From NCBI RefSeq assembly GCF_900302495.1, contig NZ_OMKW01000006.1, forward strand, positions 1 to 32,298: a stretch of DNA of 32,298 nt, given 5' to 3'. Below the pieces are notes generated by a model, which was not told the DNA's origin, made no database searches, and saw only the letters and a list, made by a program, of their open reading frames with translations. Source of the DNA: Pontivivens insulae. Its GTDB lineage: Bacteria > Pseudomonadota > Alphaproteobacteria > Rhodobacterales > Rhodobacteraceae. Made by a program: the position numbers and the translations under genes. Within the stretch, counting starts at the first letter, position 1. The number at the start of each line of letters is the position of its first letter. Shown here piece by piece: positions 25,199 through 32,298 of this stretch.

Positions 25199-26058
25199 CC
25201 GCGAACCAAGCCGAGTATTCGATCCAGATGATGTCACGTACTTTGGACGTGTCCCGCAGCGGTTTCTATGCCTACCACAGCCGCCCGCCCAGTGCCCGGC
25301 AGGTTGCCGATGACGCGCTCACCGACCGGATCGCCACCATCCATGAAGCATCAAAGCAGACCTATGGCGCGCCGCGCATTCACGCTGAACTGGCGGAAGA
25401 TGGCATCCAAGTCGGCCGCAAGCGCATCGAGCGTCTGATGAAAGCCAAGGGCTTGAGGGGCGTCAGCCGCCGCAAATTCGTTGTGACCACTGAACGCGAT
25501 CCGCGCGCCCGACCTGCAAGTGATCTGGTTGACCGGAACTTCTATGCGGATGCGCCGAATATGCTTTGGGTTGCCGACATCACTTATGTGCCGACCTGGG
25601 CAGGCTTTCTGTATCTGGCCGTCGTTCTGGATGCCTTCAGCCGCCGGATCATTGGCTGGGCTATGGGCAACGACCAGAAGGCGCAGCTTGTCATCGACGC
25701 GATGAATATGGCCGTCACACAGCGCAAGCCCGACAGCGTCATTCACCATAGCGATCAGGGATCGCAATATACATCGGTGGCGTTTGGCTTGCGCTGCAAA
25801 GAAATGGGCGTGCGCCCTTCGATGGGGTCGGTTGGCGATTGCTATGACAACGCAATGTGCGAAAGCTTCTTCGCCACGCTCGAATGCGAACTGCTGGACC
25901 GTCGGAAGTTCAAGACCAAAGCGGAGGCTCGCGTTGCCTGCTTCGAGTTTATTGAAGGATGGTACAACCCCTCGCGTCGTCACTCAGCCTTGGGTTACAA
26001 GTCACCGGTCAACTACGAAAGGACTGCCGCTGAAGGGCTGGAATCTCTAAGCCCATAA
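25150..26058 (+). CDS. IS3-family OrfB transposase (DDE, rve domain)
   Basis: The catalytic part of the transposase, about 290-300 residues and intact. The N-terminal segment has TYGAPRIHAELAEDG as in IS3 OrfB. The DDE triad is visible: Asp in LWVADITYVPT, Asp in IHHSDQGSQYTS and Glu in CYDNAMCESFFATLE, followed by the conserved HSALGYKSPVNYE. The listed start is only where the open frame begins; it lies inside OrfA and the real product is expected to be an OrfAB fusion. The first natural ATG, MTANQAEYS, is at 25195. Confidence 0.92.
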   Translation: MVCTKRRDIAEVFKFMTANQAEYSIQMMSRTLDVSRSGFYAYHSRPPSARQVADDALTDRIATIHEASKQTYGAPRIHAELAEDGIQVGRKRIERLMKAKGLRGVSRRKFVVTTERDPRARPASDLVDRNFYADAPNMLWVADITYVPTWAGFLYLAVVLDAFSRRIIGWAMGNDQKAQLVIDAMNMAVTQRKPDSVIHHSDQGSQYTSVAFGLRCKEMGVRPSMGSVGDCYDNAMCESFFATLECELLDRRKFKTKAEARVACFEFIEGWYNPSRRHSALGYKSPVNYERTAAEGLESLSP

Positions 26059-26098
26059 CCGTCCACAAAACCGGGGGAACTCCAACTCCATTGCTGTA

Positions 26099-26554
26099 GC
26101 TTGGACACCTAGGGACGAATTGCCTTGGCACTTTCGGGCCAAGGATTTGCCAACGTTCAAGCACCTCAATGAAACTTGGAACGCGCACCCCAATGACGCG
26201 CGCCTTCGCATTGAACACAATAGTCATGCGTTAATGATCCACTTGCGACCAAATCCCTACTCGTATCGTAAATACGAGCACGTATCTTCAATCACATTAA
26301 CGTTCTCAGGCTGCCGGCTGTATCGTCTAACTTCGTTAAATGATCATGGCTGGTACGACGGCCAATGTCGTTTCAGCGGACTCGCTCCGTCCTGGGGGGA
26401 GTTCTACGAAATAACTGGCGAAACAAGAGACGACCTCGACCCCACTCCCTGGATAAAGATGAGCGGATCCGGAGCAAGGCATTTTCACTTCTATCTGCGA
26501 GACCAAACCCTCGAAGTCAAAGCGCAGGATTGGTCGTTGGACCCCAAAAGCTGA
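26099..26554 (+). pseudogene. Hypothetical gene cut at its 5' end by the IS3 element
   Basis: An open frame (VAWTPRDELPWHFRAKDLPT.., ending WSLDPKS) that stays open from the IS right end without any good start codon or ribosome binding site. TTG 26120 is the only nearby candidate. The sequence has a real-protein composition, with many aromatic residues (RPNPYSYRKYEHVSSITLTF, SWGEFYEITGETRDDLDPTPW, SGARHFHFYLRD). I do not recognise the family. The shape is compatible with a small immunity-like or ligand-binding beta protein, but that is a guess. The missing 5' part is not on the other side of the IS. Confidence 0.55.
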
Positions 26555-26665
26555 TGTCTGGCTTTCATTCTTAGTTCGTGCCACCGTGTTGAAGCTCATT
26601 GCCAGGTGCTGAGGGATGTTTCATGATCGCACTGCGGGGGGCGACCATAATTTGGGAGCCAGATC

Positions 26666-27406
26666 ATGAAAACCAGTCTCAAGAATATTGTATCGAAGAA
26701 CCTTCCACTTCTTCGCCGGATCACGCCGTACGTGGGGCCTCAAGATGATGCAAAGACGGTTCTGAAACGAATTAAGGATGCGGGCACCATCACGATTTCT
26801 GAACCAGACAAGGTGACCGAAGCCTTGCAGGTTACTTTCACGATTAAATCAGCAATGGCGGTCACCAAAGGCGCGGATTTAGACGAGATCGTTAGTCTTC
26901 TCACGACTGCCACAAACGGGTCTGTTGCTGCCATTGGAACCAGCCTTGCTGGGGATATGTCAGCTGCCAACGGAATTGCCGGAGCAAGTGTGCGGGCACT
27001 CAAACGTATCATGGCTAAAACCAGCACTAGCGACAACGACACGTTGCAGATCCCCTTGACGCAGATCCAGCGCGCAAAGGGGACGCCAGCGAAGCTTGAG
27101 ATGACTGCGCTCGTGAATGGATGGACACGTACGAATGATTGGGACAGCGACGAAGTCGCATATTTTGGACATCAAGCACGCCTCGGCCGTGCGCGCGGGA
27201 AGCTAGTGCCTCAAGAGAACGTCGGGAAACAGATGAGCATTGCCTTTTCAAATACCCGCTCTGAGGTCACGACAAAAACAAAGGCGCGCTCAATATCAGC
27301 CGATGTCGACATGGAGTGGAAGATGAGCACCGATGGAGCCTGGACACATGACACCGTGTCACTGGTTCAAATCGACAACGTCGTAGTCAACATCGCCTAT
27401 GTGTGA
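26666..27406 (+). CDS. Hypothetical protein, 246 residues, unknown family
   Basis: It begins MKTSLKNIVSKNLPLLRRIT at ATG 26666, with GGGAG about 8 nt upstream, so it is probably expressed. The first half is helical or mixed and has a small-residue stretch (NGSVAAIGTSLAGDMSAANGIAGASVRALKR, residues about 86-115) that could be an amphipathic hairpin. The second half is rich in Thr/Ser and polar strands (FSNTRSEVTTKTKARSISADVDMEW) and ends in NVVVNIAYV. There is no signal peptide and no catalytic motif I can name. It stands alone between the broken gene above and the quinone reductase. Base composition is lower in GC than the cas genes. Confidence 0.6.
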   Translation: MKTSLKNIVSKNLPLLRRITPYVGPQDDAKTVLKRIKDAGTITISEPDKVTEALQVTFTIKSAMAVTKGADLDEIVSLLTTATNGSVAAIGTSLAGDMSAANGIAGASVRALKRIMAKTSTSDNDTLQIPLTQIQRAKGTPAKLEMTALVNGWTRTNDWDSDEVAYFGHQARLGRARGKLVPQENVGKQMSIAFSNTRSEVTTKTKARSISADVDMEWKMSTDGAWTHDTVSLVQIDNVVVNIAYV

Positions 27407-27441
27407 GTGAGCTTCGCGCAACAACTACCGTTTCGTTGAGC

Positions 27442-27465
27442 GATTGGGATTGGGATTGGGATTGG
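27442..27465 (+). repeat. Four tandem GATTGG hexamers
   Basis: GATTGG is repeated four times in the gap after the 246-residue protein gene. It is a slippage-type microsatellite of the same unit length and copy number as the TGGAGT run at the IS3 end. The remaining intergenic bases (27407-27665) show nothing else I can name. Confidence 0.85.
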
Positions 27466-27665
27466 ACGCCCGGTGTCGAACGAAAACTAGTTCGATGACC
27501 CAATCTCATGCGCCATTCTGACCGACCGGCCAACAGACTTGCATCGTTGGTCGGTCTTCGATCGGCTCAACTCACACTCACCTGGGAGGCTTGCTCGTGC
27601 ACGTTAGAGTCCTGTTCGGTCGCCAAACATCAATCTACCCACCACTGACTAACTTCAAGGCGCCG

Positions 27666-28253
27666 TCAGGCGATATCTTCCAAAGACGCACCGGGACTAT
27701 GGGCGCGCCTTAAAAGGTCTTGGCGTCTCTTACTCGATCCTTTGGAGCCGTTCAGCAGGACCAGTTCTCGCTTTGTAAAACCGAAAGAGCCGAAAGTTCC
27801 ATCAATCCACGCTTTCTCAATCGCCGCTGTGTAACCCAGTTCCTGCATTTCGTCGGAACGTGCGCCGGCAGGCACAAGCAAGATCCCAGTTCTCGATCGT
27901 TGCAGCGACTTTTCAGGATCGTCGAGTTGATCATATGCCCATCCCCACGACCAAACACGATCTATCCACCCTTTGGTCATCGCGGGCATTCCCCACCAGA
28001 AAAGCGGGAAGACAAAGCCGATTGCGTCAGCGCGACCAATGCGATCTTGCTCCGCCAATATGTCGTCCGGAACTTGACCTGAACGGCCACTTTCAATGTC
28101 AGCCAATGACCAGCGCGGGTCAAAGTTCTCGGCGTGTAGGTCAGCCAATTCGGTTGTGTGTCCGGCCGTTTCTGCTCCGGCACAAAATTCTCTGGCAATG
28201 GCTGAGCTAAAGGAATTTGTATCGGGGTGATCAAGGATGGTTAGTACGTGCAT
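27666..28253 (-). CDS. NAD(P)H quinone reductase, flavodoxin fold (NQO1/MdaB/KefF-like)
   Basis: A 195-residue FMN- or FAD-dependent oxidoreductase expected to reduce quinones with NAD(P)H in the cytoplasm. The N-terminus MHVLTILDHPDTNSFSSAIAREF is the usual phosphate-binding loop with the HP-x-x-SFS pattern. DPRWSLADIE and ADAIGFVFPLFWWGMPAMTKGWIDRVWSWGWAY are the family core, where the W-W-x-P-A-x-x-K-G-W-x-D-R-V segment contacts flavin and quinone. The C-terminal end is somewhat short compared with relatives. It has its own unit, with no obvious partners. The 290 bp upstream (28254-28543) hold no gene I can support. Confidence 0.88.
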   Translation of the reverse strand: MHVLTILDHPDTNSFSSAIAREFCAGAETAGHTTELADLHAENFDPRWSLADIESGRSGQVPDDILAEQDRIGRADAIGFVFPLFWWGMPAMTKGWIDRVWSWGWAYDQLDDPEKSLQRSRTGILLVPAGARSDEMQELGYTAAIEKAWIDGTFGSFGFTKRELVLLNGSKGSSKRRQDLLRRAHSPGASLEDIA

Positions 28254-28543
28254 TTTAAGGCCAGGGTCGTTTCTAAGTTAGTTACCAGCAATCAAATAGT
28301 TTTTGGGATGTATTTGCGCCAAGGATAAACCACCGAATTGCGAAGGCTGCATCGCCGCGAATGGCAGGTATGGAGAACTCCGGCGCAACACTCACTTCCC
28401 TGCCCCAAGGTCGGCTAAGGGCCGAGATAAATGGCCCGCTCCAAAGTGATCACACCAATACTGCTGTGCCACCAACGTCTCGAATGAGCCCATATCTCCC
28501 AAATGCCACGCTACGCTTGGATGTCCGCATTCGCTCGGCGTTG

Positions 28544-29689
28544 CTACACTAGGTTTACTTCGTGCGCCTCCCAGAACCGGGGCGGTTCTAGCTTCTTCGA
28601 CAGATGGTCAATCACAGCTTCGGGCACGGCATCTGGTCGATCCCTGTTCTGACGCCGCAGTTGGTCTGGGCTCGGTTCGAGATAGACAATCTCCACGCGT
28701 GCACCATAGTCACGCAGTAGCCGCAGAACCCTGGACCGGTTCTGTCGGGTCACATTGGTAGCGTTCCAAACAAAATCACGCCCGGCCCGCAGGTGCTCGC
28801 GCGCGCGTTCATGCGCAGCCTGGATGACCTGGCCTTGATTATCAGTCGCAGACACGCCTAGTTCATCTCGGATCAAATCAAGGCTGACGACAGGATGTTC
28901 TGGGCGGTGTTTCCCGATCCAGGTATCCTTCCCTGCACCAGGCAAACCGGACATGACGGTAACCGTACAAGGGAACGCCTCGTGGGCCTCATATTGCGGG
29001 TCTCGGTCTTCCAACTCAAAGAAGGCAACCCGGCTTTCGTCATTGGCGAAGTCAAATTGCTGATCCCAACAGTTGGCCTCTTGGAAGGTCAATGCGGCGA
29101 GGCTCACACTCTCCAAGATGGATTGCTGGTGCTCACATTTGCGACCGATGGCGTCGGCCTTGGCATGAAGGCAGAGGTGATCCGGCCTGCACCGCCAGGA
29201 TGTCTCAATCGCCATACGGTTTGGATCAGGCCGCTCGATCAGCCAGAATGGTAGTTGATGGTGGGCGATGATCCCGCACAGGGCTTCGCGCCAGGCAAAC
29301 GGCGACCCCGCATACCACAGTAGTTCCCGTGCAATGGATGCACCTAGACGGGAATGACCTCTGGAAGTTATGCGCCCGTCATCCTCATGCTTTGTAACGG
29401 CAGGCTTGCCGACATCATGCAGGACAGCAGCCCAGAACAGATTGGTTCGGTCTACATCGGGAAGACCTTGCCAATCGGCATCCGCCACCAGAGCCTCGAC
29501 CACCATTCGTGTGTGCGTGCCGACATTGCCTTCGGCATGGTGGATCGGGTCCTGCGGGCAGATGTCGAGGATGCCAAGCTCTGGCCATAGCGACCAAATC
29601 CCGCCCCAATCCACCTGCCAGACTGGACCGTTTGGAACCAAAGCCAGCAGGTGGTCATGGGTGACGACGTTTTGGACGGGTTTACGCAT
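28544..29689 (-). CDS. HD-Pnk: HD phosphohydrolase fused to 5'-OH polynucleotide kinase (RNA end healing)
   Basis: 381 residues. The N-terminal HD domain has HAEGNVGTHTRMV, LFWAAVLHDVGKPAVTK (H91, D92), SRGHSRLGA and GIIAHHQLPFW. The C-terminal P-loop kinase has VMSGLPGAGKDTWIGK (about 246-260), WNATNVTRQNR and the lid RRQNRDRPDAVPEA. The combination matches HD-Pnk of Runella slithyformis, which removes 2',3'-phosphates and phosphorylates 5'-OH ends. ATG 29689 was chosen because it gives the family N-terminus (MRKPVQNVVTHDHLLALVPNG in part) and overlaps the RNA ligase stop by 8 nt. The pair should heal and seal broken RNA. Confidence 0.87.
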   Translation of the reverse strand: MRKPVQNVVTHDHLLALVPNGPVWQVDWGGIWSLWPELGILDICPQDPIHHAEGNVGTHTRMVVEALVADADWQGLPDVDRTNLFWAAVLHDVGKPAVTKHEDDGRITSRGHSRLGASIARELLWYAGSPFAWREALCGIIAHHQLPFWLIERPDPNRMAIETSWRCRPDHLCLHAKADAIGRKCEHQQSILESVSLAALTFQEANCWDQQFDFANDESRVAFFELEDRDPQYEAHEAFPCTVTVMSGLPGAGKDTWIGKHRPEHPVVSLDLIRDELGVSATDNQGQVIQAAHERAREHLRAGRDFVWNATNVTRQNRSRVLRLLRDYGARVEIVYLEPSPDQLRRQNRDRPDAVPEAVIDHLSKKLEPPRFWEAHEVNLV

Positions 29690-30494
29690 CGTAGGCCCCC
29701 TCCACACCCAGCGAGGGTGCAAAGATGTCGACGCCCTCGGCCAAGCCGTTGGGCAGGATCGGACGGTCATGCCAGTGCCCGTCAGCCGCCTCAATCGCCT
29801 GTAAGAAGTCAGCACGGACGAACTTGAAGCGGTCCTCCACGTGGTCCGTATTTTCTTGCTTCAGATAGAGCCCCTCGGCCAGATCACTGTCCTCTGTCTG
29901 CTGATCAACCATGTCGGGACGGCTACAAGACCGTTCGGCTGCCTGTGCCAGTGAGTCACGCCAGTCTTCCGATTTGTACGGTGAAGGCCGGGTCAGGCTG
30001 ACCAGTTGGTCAACAGACCTGACTTCGCCGGTATGGACGACGGGCACCGGCATGATCGGCAATCCGGTCAGCAAAGCCCGACGAGCCGCTGTGCTGAGAA
30101 AATGGCCGGTGTCCCGGTCCAGCACATCGAACTCCATGAAGTAATGCGGCAGCTGGTCATAGAACACGGTGTGTTTGGCATGCATCCACTCGCCATACAT
30201 GACGAAGCGGTGCCCCAGCACAGAGCGCAGGACATGTGCATGGGCCGCCGCCCAGGTCTTCAGCAAAGAGAAGTGACGTTCGCGGCCACCGCCAGTCAGA
30301 TAATGCCCGCGGCTCTGCAGCAGCAGCTTGCCATTCGCGTCAAAAGACACAGCAGAGTTGGCCCCGTCGAGCTTTTCTTCGACAAGCAGGGGCTGACCTG
30401 AAAGCTCTTTGATTGGTTTGTCATCCGCCATATCGCCAACCTGAAGGCGCGAACCTTCAATGTGCCGCGTACGCGGGTATTTCTGAATATCCAT
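29682..30494 (-). CDS. ATP-dependent RNA ligase
   Basis: A 270-residue nucleotidyltransferase that should join 3'-OH and 5'-phosphate RNA ends. Ligase motifs appear in order: motif I VEEKLDGANSAV with the AMP-accepting Lys41; the next element SRGHYLTGG; motif III FVMYGEWMHAKHTV (E102); motif IIIa YFMEFDVLD; motif IV LAEGLYLKQE (E207, K212); motif V DRFKFVRADF (K224). It starts at ATG 30494 (MDIQKYPRTRHIEGSR). The longer frame upstream lacks support. The stop lies inside the HD-Pnk start region (8-nt overlap), so healing and sealing enzymes are made together. A possible minus-strand promoter (TTGATT, 17 bp, TAATCG) lies at about 30650-30620. Confidence 0.88.
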   Translation of the reverse strand: MDIQKYPRTRHIEGSRLQVGDMADDKPIKELSGQPLLVEEKLDGANSAVSFDANGKLLLQSRGHYLTGGGRERHFSLLKTWAAAHAHVLRSVLGHRFVMYGEWMHAKHTVFYDQLPHYFMEFDVLDRDTGHFLSTAARRALLTGLPIMPVPVVHTGEVRSVDQLVSLTRPSPYKSEDWRDSLAQAAERSCSRPDMVDQQTEDSDLAEGLYLKQENTDHVEDRFKFVRADFLQAIEAADGHWHDRPILPNGLAEGVDIFAPSLGVEGAYDA

Positions 30495-30660
30495 AACAGT
30501 CTCACGATGTATCGCTTGGTCGCACAAAACCACCCGGCAGGATTTGTCGGGGTGTAGGTTTGATTATGTGCGCTGCGATTACATCGGACTTCCGTGGGGC
30601 TCGGGGTTGAGACAGGCAGCCCGATTAACGTTGGCAAAAGCAAAAATCAACAGCGGACAT

Positions 30661-31053
30661 TCAAAGTCGCAATCGATTTGTCAGCTTTGTCCCGCACAGC
30701 GCAATCGGGAACAAGGTCCCAGCTGCGCTGATGAAATTGCCAGACGCGTCCAGCCCGTCTGTGTGATCAAAGTGCGGAAAATCTAACCCCGAGCGGGGAC
30801 ACTTCGGGTAGCACAGCACAGCCATATCCGCCCCTGAAAATGGTGTTGTTCCAGCGAAAGAGACCACCAGCTCATTCGTTCTAGAATTCTGGAAGGCCGC
30901 GGCAGCAAATCCACTCTCCGAGTTTCGAGTATGACTTACTATGCTCCATTCATCCGCCGTGGAGGTGGGAACACCTGACAATCGCCACTGATCGACAACG
31001 GTGTCTTCGTAGGAACCATCCGCCATCTGCGCATATAAATTGTAAGGTGTCAT
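30661..31053 (-). pseudogene. N-terminal fragment of a lipase/esterase-like protein
   Basis: The reading MTPYNLYAQMADGSYEDTVVD, then SGFAAAAFQNSRTNELVVSFAGTTPFSGADMA resembles the beginning of secreted alpha/beta-hydrolase (class 3 lipase-like) proteins, in which a V-x-x-F-x-G-T-x-P strand precedes the catalytic domain. After about residue 85 the resemblance is lost and the frame ends at 130 residues without a G-x-S-x-G serine motif. There is no clear ribosome binding site at ATG 31053, and a GTG at 31065 is an alternative. It is most likely a truncated remnant; a short functional protein is possible. Confidence 0.45.
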
Positions 31054-31065
31054 TCGGTGGATCAC

Positions 31066-31640
31066 TCTGTTTCAACAAAAACTTGATTGAGAGGAACTCT
31101 GCACGAGTCAAAAGTTCTACACAACAGGAGAGAGCTTACTCCGCGGAAACTCGCCAAGGGATATTTAGGAACGTAGTTCAGGATGTAATATTGCCTTCCA
31201 TTGGAAATGTAGTTTCTGCTGTAATATGAGCAGACCTCAAACCTATAAATATACAACAATCGGACGGCCCTACACGGCCCGAATCCGTCGTCGGATATGC
31301 TGTCGGGAAAATTGTATTGTAGGGCTGCGAGACGCCTGTGCTGATCAGAAACCGTCAATACTGTGTGCTTTACAGCGAAGTCGCACAACAACAAAAATAT
31401 CAGAAGGGAAAGCACTAATTTTATCGATTTGATAGGCAATAGAAGTATTCCACTTGTCTGCGGACTCAGTGATCTCGCACCTTAACTTTCCCGAAATCCC
31501 TTTGGGACGCAACGCTGTTGTATGGGCTACGAACCCATGTGTAACGCCCCTTCCGGCGCTATTCCTTCGAATGGCGACGCCCCTCGTATGTGCCTGCGCC
31601 GGAGTCACTTGGCACATTTTGAAGCGCGCCCGACATAGGT
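31066..31640. other. Stretch without a supportable gene
   Basis: About 575 bp, more AT-rich than the surroundings. A minus-strand frame of 125 codons occupies part of it, but its composition (many Cys, Ser and Tyr) and the lack of a ribosome binding site argue against a gene. The right end, from about 31540, probably is the copied upstream region of rpsF. Confidence 0.5.
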
Positions 31641-31647
31641 GAAAGCC

Positions 31648-32003
31648 ATGGCTCTCTACTAGCATACTTTCATCGCCCGGCAGGACATCTCGACCGCTCA
31701 GGCCGAGGGCCTGAGCGAGCATCTTCCGCTGTGCTGACTGACAATGGCGGCTCCGTCTCCGAGACCGAATACTGGGGTCTCAAGACGATGGCGTACAAGA
31801 TCAACAAGAACCGCAAGGGCCACTACGCCTATATGCGGTCCGATGCGCCGTCCGCCGCCGTGCAAGAGATGGAGCGTCTGATGCGTCTGCATAAGGACGT
31901 GATGCGCGTTCTGACCGTCCGCGTGGACGACCACGAGGAAGACCCGTCCACCGTCATCCAGGCCAAGAACGCCCGTGACGAGCGCGGCCCGCGCCGCGAT
32001 TGA
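31648..32003 (+). pseudogene. rpsF: rpsF pseudogene (30S ribosomal protein S6)
   Basis: The normal S6 start MALY is followed by TAG at codon 5 where a Glu codon (GAG) is expected. Then THFIARQDISTAQAEGLSEHL-like sequence runs on. A one-base deletion near 31725 (CTTCCGCT where CTTTCCGCT is expected) shifts the frame. The rest (VLTDNGGSVSETEYWGLKTM, then KNRKGHYAYMRSDAPSAAVQEMERLM, ending ARDERGPRRD) is a clean roseobacter-type S6 C-terminus. AGGTGAAAGCC before the ATG resembles the native ribosome binding region. No rpsR or rplI follows, as it would in the native operon. S6 is normally conserved, so a functional copy should exist elsewhere. Confidence 0.85.
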
Positions 32004-32298
32004 TCTGAGAGCAGCTAGAAAGCCGATCGCTCATGCCGCCCCCCCCAATGTCCGCTAATGGGATGCTGCGCTGCGGCACCATCGCGCGCGATGAACGGCA
32101 GCTAAGGGCCGGCATCTCCTGACGGAGCTCAGCGATTTGCCTTATGGCGCTGTGCAGCTAATGGCCGGAGAGAGCCCAAAACCTACCGTAATTCTGCAAG
32201 GCGGCGAATGTCGGTTTTGCGGAGTTGCTTTAACCGCTATTAGCGAGCGCTCGAAGGATCATTTCACATTGCCGCTCGACCGACGCAGCGATTGGTTG
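32004..32298. other. Right-hand end without recognisable genes
   Basis: After the S6 remnant there is no ribosomal protein S18 gene and no frame I can support. The text has a run of eight C, and AATGTCCGCTAATGG and GCTAAGGGCC, which recur in similar form near 28420 (GCTAAGGGCC) and 30650 (GCGGACATTC). These may be decayed copies of a dispersed intergenic element. Confidence 0.4.

Larger units (their letters stand above)
24814..26090 (+). mobile_element. IS3-family insertion sequence, apparently complete
   Basis: It encodes OrfA and OrfB in overlapping frames between inverted ends. The left end is TGGAGTTCCCCCGGTTT..TGGAC (24832-24855). The right end is its complement at 26061-26084 with two or three differences. 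Outside these cores the hexamer TGGAGT continues, four copies in all on the left (24814-24837) and two on the right (to 26090). I could not find a clean target-site duplication, which suggests later rearrangement. It may belong to the IS51 or IS407 group, but I cannot assign this by eye. Confidence 0.88.

Noticed and set aside
24810-26095. Target-site duplication of the IS3 element
   Set aside because: The bases outside the two ends (CATA or AGT on the left, TTG on the right) do not match, so no duplication is claimed.
31062-31439. A 125-codon minus-strand frame beginning with a hydrophobic stretch (MPIKSIKLVLSLLIFLLLCDF)
   Set aside because: There is no ribosome binding site, the composition is odd, and it lies next to a gene remnant. 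Not enough to call a gene.

Overview
The window looks like chromosome or large-replicon DNA from a GC-rich alphaproteobacterium, probably Rhodobacterales/roseobacter-like. This is inferred from GC-rich coding with tight ATGA overlaps, family-1 sugar ABC clusters with two ATPases, and a ribosomal protein S6 remnant of roseobacter type. No search was run, so the taxonomy is an inference.

Region 1 (1-11336) is a carbohydrate/polyol uptake and catabolism locus. On the minus strand, an operon encodes a periplasmic binding protein, two permeases, a 63-residue membrane protein, two ABC ATPases and a one-piece dihydroxyacetone-type kinase (DhaK+DhaL). It ends in a clear terminator. Enolase and the start of pyruvate kinase follow, coupled by an ATGA overlap. 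A divergent LacI-type regulator and a second, paralogous binding protein lie upstream. Three copies of the palindrome TGAGGTNCGTACCTCA (one copy has a single change) sit in front of the two binding-protein genes and the regulator, which suggests one regulon.

Region 2 (about 11376-24301) is accessory. It holds about 900 bp without convincing genes, a short tyrosine recombinase, a broken nucleotidyltransferase fragment, and a complete type I-C CRISPR-Cas locus. The CRISPR array has 28 identical 32-bp repeats and 27 spacers. The minus-strand operon order is nucleotidyltransferase-cas3-(small ORF)-cas5c-cas8c-cas7c-cas4-cas1-cas2-array.

The most interesting signal lies between cas3 and cas5. A 39-codon hydrophobic ORF with a strong Shine-Dalgarno sequence runs into a degenerate CRISPR repeat. 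That repeat keeps the exact handle sequence and a different but still pairing stem. Its spacer-like sequence partly matches, next to a TTC PAM, the DNA just upstream of the small ORF (9 of the first 10 bases, the one mismatch at position 6). This is the layout of a CRISPR-guarded toxin-antitoxin pair (CreTA) or of a Cas autoregulating guide.

Region 3 (about 24430-32298) is mosaic accessory DNA: an IS66 transposase remnant, an intact IS3-family element, a gene cut at its 5' end by that element, an unknown 246-residue protein, a flavodoxin-fold quinone reductase, a two-gene RNA-repair cassette (RNA ligase + HD-Pnk), a hydrolase-like fragment, and an rpsF pseudogene with a nonsense mutation and a frameshift.
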